The notes beneath the pieces are model-generated. The model was not told the origin of the DNA, searched no databases, and saw only the letters and a list, made by a program, of their open reading frames with translations. Of a stretch of 64,000 nt of DNA, positions 60,685-64,000 are shown piece by piece. The stretch is taken from contig JBBSGP010000008.1 in NCBI GenBank assembly GCA_038253885.1, forward strand, positions 34,722 through 98,721, given 5' to 3'. The translations under genes and the position numbers were made by a program. Within the stretch, counting starts at the first letter, position 1; every line of letters starts with the position of its first letter. The stretch is from JALZAQ01 sp038253885 (GTDB lineage: Bacteria > Gemmatimonadota > Gemmatimonadetes > Gemmatimonadales > Gemmatimonadaceae).

Positions 60685-62232
60685 ATGCGGCGCCTGGCTC
60701 GTATCGTCGCGTTCGCGACATCCACCTTGATCGCGCTGCTCTGGTCGGGATGCGGATACAGCACCGACAAGCTCACCGGCCCCGTGCAGGAGATCGCGGT
60801 GGCGGCGGTGAGACCGTTTCCAGGCAGCGTGACGTTGACCACCGGGTCGACCCTCGCCCTCGACGCGGTTCCGGTCGACGCCAGAGGCGTGGCGATCGCT
60901 GATCTCCCGGTGACCTGGTCCAGCTCGGACACGTCCGTCGTCGTCGTCTCTCAGAGTGGCGTCGCGCTGGCTCGCGCGCCGGGCAGCGCCCGCATCATCG
61001 CCGAGAGCGAAGGGAAGACGACAACCATCGGTGTCACCGTCATTCCGCCTCCCGTGGCGTCGGTCGCCGTCGCACCTCTGACGGCATCTCTCCGCGTCGG
61101 CCAGACCACCCAGCTCACGGTGACCTCGATCGACGCCCGCGGCGGCGCGATCACCGGTCGCTCCGTCTTCTGGTCGAGCTCCAACACCGGTGTCGCGACT
61201 GTCTCCAGCTCCGGTATTGTGACAGCGCTGGCACCGGGAAGTGCGACGATCGTCGCCATCGTGGAAGGAAAGAACGCCGCCACCGTCATCTCCGTGCAGC
61301 CCGTCGCACCGAGCTCCATGTCGGTCTCTCCGGCCAATAGCTCACCGGTGATCGGTCAGACGGTACAGCTCAGCGCGGCCGTTCTCGACTCGCGGGGCAG
61401 TCCCGTCACGGGCTTTCCGGTCACCTGGAGCTCCAGCAACATCTCCGTGGCGACGGTGTCCTCCAGCGGTGTCGTCACGGCGATAGCGACCGGCACGGCA
61501 ACAGTGACAGCGAGCGTACAGGGACAGAGCGCCAGTGCCACCATTGATGTGCGGGCCGCGCCGATCGGCAGCATCGTCCTCACACCAGCGCTCTCGTCTC
61601 CCTTTCCGCGGGTACCGGTCCAGCTCACCAGCTCCATTCGGGATGTGAATGGGAACCCGATGACCGGATTGGCGATCGCGTGGACGAGCTCCGACAACCT
61701 CATTGCGACCGTTTCGTCAAGCGGCCTGGTGACCGCGCTCACGCGCGGTACGGCGACGATCACGGCCACCGTGCAGGGACTGAGCAGCTCCGCGATTGTG
61801 GACGTGCAACCGGTTCCTGTCGGCTCTGTGACCGCGTCCCCTTCCGCCAGCACGCTGACAACGGGTCAGACTGTCCAGCTCTCGGCGGCCGTGCGCGACG
61901 TCCGGGGCGACCCGGCGTCGCAGCCGGTTTCGTGGAGCAGCTCGGACAGTCGCGTGGCAACCGTCTCGGCAGGCGGTCTCGTGACCGCGGTTGGCGCGGG
62001 GACGGCGAGCATCACCGCGACTGCCGGCGGCCAGAGCGGCGTGGTGGGGATCACGGTGAATGCGCCCGCACCCCCACCCACTTCTCCGACGCCGCAGCCG
62101 CCGCCGACTCCGCCACCAGCACCCCCTCCGCCGCCGTCATCGGCGCCGAGCACAGCGGAACTGCCGAGGATCCTTCTGGATACGCGGTATGTCAGGCCGA
62201 CCGGTCGGACGATCTACGTGGACGCGCCCTGA
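60685..62232 (+). CDS. Surface lipoprotein with repeated Big_2 domains
   Basis: A 515-residue lipoprotein. The signal ends in ALLWSGC. About five tandem bacterial Ig-like (Big_2) domains follow, each with ALDSRG or ARGG-type, TWSSSNxxVATVSSSGxVTAxxxGTATIxA strands. Next comes a Pro-rich linker (SPTPQPPPTPPPAPPPPP) and the tail ELPRILLDTRYVRPTGRTI ending in YVDAP. Big_2 proteins are usually extracellular adhesins or matrix proteins. ATG at 60685 has GAGGAG 5 bases upstream. It is directly downstream of a c-di-GMP riboswitch, so it is probably switched with biofilm state. Confidence 0.9.
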   Translation: MRRLARIVAFATSTLIALLWSGCGYSTDKLTGPVQEIAVAAVRPFPGSVTLTTGSTLALDAVPVDARGVAIADLPVTWSSSDTSVVVVSQSGVALARAPGSARIIAESEGKTTTIGVTVIPPPVASVAVAPLTASLRVGQTTQLTVTSIDARGGAITGRSVFWSSSNTGVATVSSSGIVTALAPGSATIVAIVEGKNAATVISVQPVAPSSMSVSPANSSPVIGQTVQLSAAVLDSRGSPVTGFPVTWSSSNISVATVSSSGVVTAIATGTATVTASVQGQSASATIDVRAAPIGSIVLTPALSSPFPRVPVQLTSSIRDVNGNPMTGLAIAWTSSDNLIATVSSSGLVTALTRGTATITATVQGLSSSAIVDVQPVPVGSVTASPSASTLTTGQTVQLSAAVRDVRGDPASQPVSWSSSDSRVATVSAGGLVTAVGAGTASITATAGGQSGVVGITVNAPAPPPTSPTPQPPPTPPPAPPPPPSSAPSTAELPRILLDTRYVRPTGRTIYVDAP

Positions 62233-62524
62233 CGTCGCCCTTCGTTCGAGTTGGTCCGCCATGATTGACTGGACGATCAGTCAGGCTTGAGCCGATGTGA
62301 CCGGAATCACTTGCGGCAATACTTGAGGCCCACCACTGTGGCGAGGCTTGCGAGACCGGCTCCGCGCCGGCTCCCCTTCCCACGTCGAAAGCGTCCCCCT
62401 CTCCACACCCGATTCGGACGGGCCTCCTCGAGAGAAGTCCGTCCGCGCCACAGCCTCCAGGGCCCCCGTCGCGGGGCGCACCCGGAGGCTCGGGGGCCCC
62501 CATGGGACGCACCTGGAGCACAGA
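62233..62524. other. 292-bp intergenic region with several inverted repeats
   Basis: No gene seen. TGACTG-N6-CAGTCA (62266-62283) follows the stop by 33 bases and is a hairpin without a T-run. A GC-rich block at about 62450-62505 contains complementary GGGCCCCC-type segments and could fold into a strong leader structure for the downstream beta-helix gene. Confidence 0.5.
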
Positions 62525-64000
62525 ATGGCAGCATCACGCACCACGACTCGACTCGCGACCCTCGTCGCCCTGATCGTCGCCGGCTGCTCCGACTCGACCG
62601 ATCCCCTCACGGTCGCATCCACGTCGAAGCCGCAACTCTCCACCTCCACTGTCGAATCGCTCACCCTCGCACCTGGTGACAGCTTTACGCTGGCCCCTCC
62701 CTTCCATGCGCTGAATGATCATTGCGGACCGGCGAGCGTTACCTGGTCGAGCTCGGCCCCACAGGTCGCCACCGTCTCGAATGGCGGCCTCGTGAAAGCC
62801 CTTGCTGTCGGCAATGCGCTGCTCACCGCCTATAGCTGTGGGCGAGAAGCGACGGCATCCGTGAGCGTCGTGGCCGCGTCTGTTCCCCTCGACCCAGCCG
62901 CCCCCCCCGCGACTCCTCCGATCGCCGGCTCGTCAGTCGAGCTTCCGCGATCCTACGTCGACACTCGCTCCATCGCTCCTACCGCGCGCACGATCGCGGT
63001 GAACTCCGGCGACAACCTGCAAGCCGCGCTCGCTTCGGCCCGGTCAGGAGATGTCGTCGTGCTTCAGGCTGGCGCCACCTTCACGGGCAATTTTTCACTC
63101 CCGGCACGCTCGGATGGTGGCTGGATCACCATCCGCACCTCCGCGTCGGCGAGCTTGCCGCCGCAGGGCGTGCGCGTGACGCCGCGAGACGCGGGAACGA
63201 TGGCCAGGATCGTGTCGCCCAACAGCACCTGTGCCCTCAGCGCCGGCGCCGGCGCGGCCCGCTATCAGATCGTTGGGCTGGAGATCACCACGACTTCTTT
63301 CCTCGGCTATTCGTATGGCCTGGTCTGCCTCGGCCAAGGAAGCGAAAGCACCGTCGCGGAGCTGCCGTCCGACATCATCCTCGATCGCCTCTACCTCCAC
63401 GGCGCCAGCTTCGTGAACCTGTCCCGGTGCCTGGCGCTCAACAGCGTCAGATCGGCGATTGTGGACTCGTATCTGTCGGAGTGTCACAGCTCGGAGCAGG
63501 AGGCGCAGGCAATCGCGACGTGGAACGGGCCTGGCCCGTTCAAGATCGTGAACAATTATCTCGAGGCCACGGGTGAGAACATCATCTTTGGCGGCGCCGA
63601 TCCGTCCATTCCGAATCTCGTGCCTTCCGACATCGAGATCCGGCGCAACCACTTCTACAAGCCCCTCGCCTGGAAGGGCGTCTATCCGGTCAAGAACCTT
63701 TTTGAGCTGAAGAACGCGCAGCGCGTCTTGGTCGAAGGGAACGTGATGGAGAATTGCTGGGTGAGCGGGCAGGAAGGCTTTGCCGTGGTGATGAAGACGC
63801 TCTCCCAATCTGGCCGCGCCCCCTGGACGGTCACCCAGGACGTGACCTTCCGGCTCAACCTCATCCGCAACGTCGGCGCCGGCTTCAACCTCATCGGCCT
63901 CCAGTATGCCGTCGGTATCCCGATGCAGCGCGTCGATATCTCGAACAACATCGTGCAGAACCTCAACATCCCGCCCTACGACGGGGAGGGCCGCGGCTTC
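62525..64000 (+). CDS. Right-handed beta-helix lipoprotein with Big_2-like domain (partial)
   Basis: An open frame of 492 codons running off the window end. The signal ends with a strong lipobox VAGC. A Big_2-like domain occupies about 30-115 (TWSSSAPQVATVSNGGLVKA), followed by a Pro/Ala linker and ELPRSYVDTRSIAPTARTIAV, then a pectate-lyase-like region beginning NSGDNLQAALASARSGDVVV and continuing with parallel-beta-helix turns such as DIILDRLYLHG, FKIVNNYLEAT and DIEIRRNHFYK. Such domains often bind or cut polysaccharide. The ATG has GGAG 6 bases upstream. The C-terminus is outside the window. Confidence 0.88.
   Translation, partial: MAASRTTTRLATLVALIVAGCSDSTDPLTVASTSKPQLSTSTVESLTLAPGDSFTLAPPFHALNDHCGPASVTWSSSAPQVATVSNGGLVKALAVGNALLTAYSCGREATASVSVVAASVPLDPAAPPATPPIAGSSVELPRSYVDTRSIAPTARTIAVNSGDNLQAALASARSGDVVVLQAGATFTGNFSLPARSDGGWITIRTSASASLPPQGVRVTPRDAGTMARIVSPNSTCALSAGAGAARYQIVGLEITTTSFLGYSYGLVCLGQGSESTVAELPSDIILDRLYLHGASFVNLSRCLALNSVRSAIVDSYLSECHSSEQEAQAIATWNGPGPFKIVNNYLEATGENIIFGGADPSIPNLVPSDIEIRRNHFYKPLAWKGVYPVKNLFELKNAQRVLVEGNVMENCWVSGQEGFAVVMKTLSQSGRAPWTVTQDVTFRLNLIRNVGAGFNLIGLQYAVGIPMQRVDISNNIVQNLNIPPYDGEGRGF

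Overview
The window is GC-rich DNA with dense coding, many 4-base ATGA or GTGA gene overlaps and many secreted or lipid-anchored proteins. The gene families present (sortilin-like propeller protein, DUF5916 protein, a MacB permease-prefix fragment, Big_2 surface lipoproteins, flippase-like integral membrane protein) suggest a Gemmatimonadota bacterium or a close relative. This placement is an inference from gene content; no rRNA or tRNA is present.

Layout. 1-897: end of a sensor kinase and its OmpR-type regulator. 904-2013: two small lipoproteins. 2056-7281: a sortilin-like propeller protein and a GntR/FCD regulator, divergent from an SMP-30-like lipoprotein with shared operator-like repeats. 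7346-10916: a propeller-phosphoesterase lipoprotein and a flippase-like membrane protein. 10897-14807: an operon of VIT/VWA protein, ECF sigma factor and anti-sigma factor. 14901-22891: a minus-strand c-di-GMP-type block made of a HEAT-repeat protein plus HD-GYP protein pair present twice in tandem, followed by a PAS-GGDEF gene. 23061-25892: a low-complexity hydrophilic protein and an ABC exporter. 26061-27762: two small unknown proteins and a Ser/Thr kinase. 28023-33963: a class A beta-lactamase-like protein coupled to a glycosidase, then a DUF5916 protein. 33960-38943: a permease-prefix remnant and a pair of (alpha/alpha)6-barrel glucosidases (GH63-like and glycogen-debranching-like). 39013-41172: a methyltransferase and a deletion scar joining the start of cutC to a headless fpg.

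41226-64000 is an exopolysaccharide and cell-surface region. A histidine kinase and a sigma-54 response regulator are divergent from a Wzc-type tyrosine kinase gene that has a sigma-54-like promoter. They are followed by a degenerate GGDEF regulator, a Wza-like exporter, a priming sugar transferase, a DUF457-like membrane hydrolase, a PHP hydrolase and a polysaccharide deacetylase homologue that has lost catalytic residues. Next comes a lasso-peptide-like or HPr-rel-type module: PqqD (RRE), B2 transglutaminase-like protease, an asparagine-synthetase-like cyclase that seems to start at CTG, an HprK-like kinase, a broken ABC-2 permease and a nucleotidyltransferase. A complete asparagine synthetase follows. 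The window ends with three consecutive lipoproteins sharing an LPR-x3-DT motif; the second is preceded by a c-di-GMP-I (GEMM-I) riboswitch and the third runs off the end as a beta-helix protein.

How it may fit together: GGDEF, HD-GYP and riboswitch elements point to c-di-GMP control of surface polysaccharide and adhesin-like proteins, with the sigma-54 two-component pair as a second input. The most unusual items are the duplicated HEAT/HD-GYP cassette with a common N-terminal domain, and the RiPP-like module embedded in the polysaccharide locus.
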